From Pseudoalteromonas luteoviolacea B = ATCC 29581 (GTDB lineage: Bacteria > Pseudomonadota > Gammaproteobacteria > Enterobacterales > Alteromonadaceae): DNA of 64,000 nt. This document shows positions 63,952 to 64,000 of the stretch, piece after piece. Position 1 is the first letter of the stretch. The number at the start of each line of letters is the position of its first letter. The notes under the pieces were generated by a model. It did not search any database and had not been told where the DNA came from. It worked only from the letters and a program-made list of their open reading frames with translations. Where the stretch lies: positions 24,976-88,975 of the forward strand of contig CAPN01000058.1 of NCBI GenBank assembly GCA_000333235.1, in the 5' to 3' direction. Made by a program: the position numbers and the translations under genes.

Positions 63952-64000
63952 ACACGTTCTTTAACAATATAAAGCAATCATCTGTGTGGGCACTCGTACA
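63952..64000 (+). ncRNA. rRNA operon leader with boxA; 16S gene lies past the right edge
   Basis: GTTCTTTAACAAT (63957-63968) matches the boxA antitermination site of gammaproteobacterial rrn leaders (E. coli GCTCTTTAACAA). TGTGTGGGCACTCG at 63983-63996 is identical to the E. coli leader segment that follows boxA. In E. coli about 130 bases more separate this point from 16S rRNA, so the gene itself is just outside the window. Confidence 0.9.

Noticed and set aside
63765..63977. Minus-strand open frame over the rRNA leader
   Set aside because: The plus strand carries rRNA promoters and boxA here; the frame is a chance shadow.

Overview
The window is a contiguous stretch of a gammaproteobacterial chromosome, most likely from the order Alteromonadales (Pseudoalteromonas-like). 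This genus guess rests on gene order and protein flavour only. The blocks hslR-hslO-pckA-envZ-ompR-greB-tex, bioH-comF-nfuA, srkA-dsbA and murI-rrn all match the classic enterobacterial/Alteromonadales order. They are combined with a TonB-dependent receptor, a complete gspC-N type II secretion operon and an aa3-type cytochrome oxidase cluster. Base composition looks moderately AT-rich and even. I see no insertion sequence, prophage, CRISPR array or tRNA gene.

Layout. 1-5924: a TonB-dependent receptor cut by the window edge, divergent from an operon of GntP-type permease, exported MetX-like alpha/beta hydrolase, 3-hydroxybutyrate dehydrogenase and both subunits of a 3-oxoacid CoA-transferase; this looks like a 3-hydroxybutyrate (perhaps oligomer or ester) uptake and catabolism locus. 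6116-6778: lexA with two SOS boxes. 7431-15564: cytochrome c oxidase subunits and assembly factors (coxB, ctaD, ctaG, coxC, DUF2909, SURF1, a thioredoxin-like protein, ctaA, ctaB, SCO). 15712-24412: a chemotaxis operon, STAS-cheY-cheA-cheW-receptor-cheR-cheD-cheB, in the order of the P. aeruginosa che2 (F7-type) cluster, with a soluble four-PAS receptor ending in a CheR/CheB-docking pentapeptide.

24426-33802: a polysaccharide deacetylase overlapping head-to-head with dinF, a small membrane protein, nfuA, an M14 peptidase, comF, bioH, a small flagellar-rod-like protein, an HExxH SprA-related protein, and a dead lipoprotein gene carrying two in-frame amber codons. 33913-42764: tex, greB, ompR-envZ, a 115-bp tandem repeat array with three hairpins per unit, pckA with an elaborate upstream region (a long leader hairpin and a pair of operator-like sites), hslO and hslR.

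42954-54303: gspC to gspN, nearly every gene overlapping or abutting the next. 54312-60747: a UPF0149-like protein, two small minus-strand genes, ccoG, srkA, two tandem dsbA paralogues with different active-site dipeptides, and trmA. 61023-64000: a DUF5610 protein, murI with a TTG start, a membrane-anchored RRM protein whose terminator lies inside murI, and the P1/P2 promoters, boxA and leader of an rRNA operon. The 16S gene itself lies just past the right edge.

Most genes are housekeeping or well-known systems. The less explained items are the exported MetX-like hydrolase in the hydroxybutyrate locus, the 115-bp repeat array, the pckA control region, the amber-interrupted lipoprotein, the flagellar-rod-like/SprA-like pair and the membrane-bound RRM protein.
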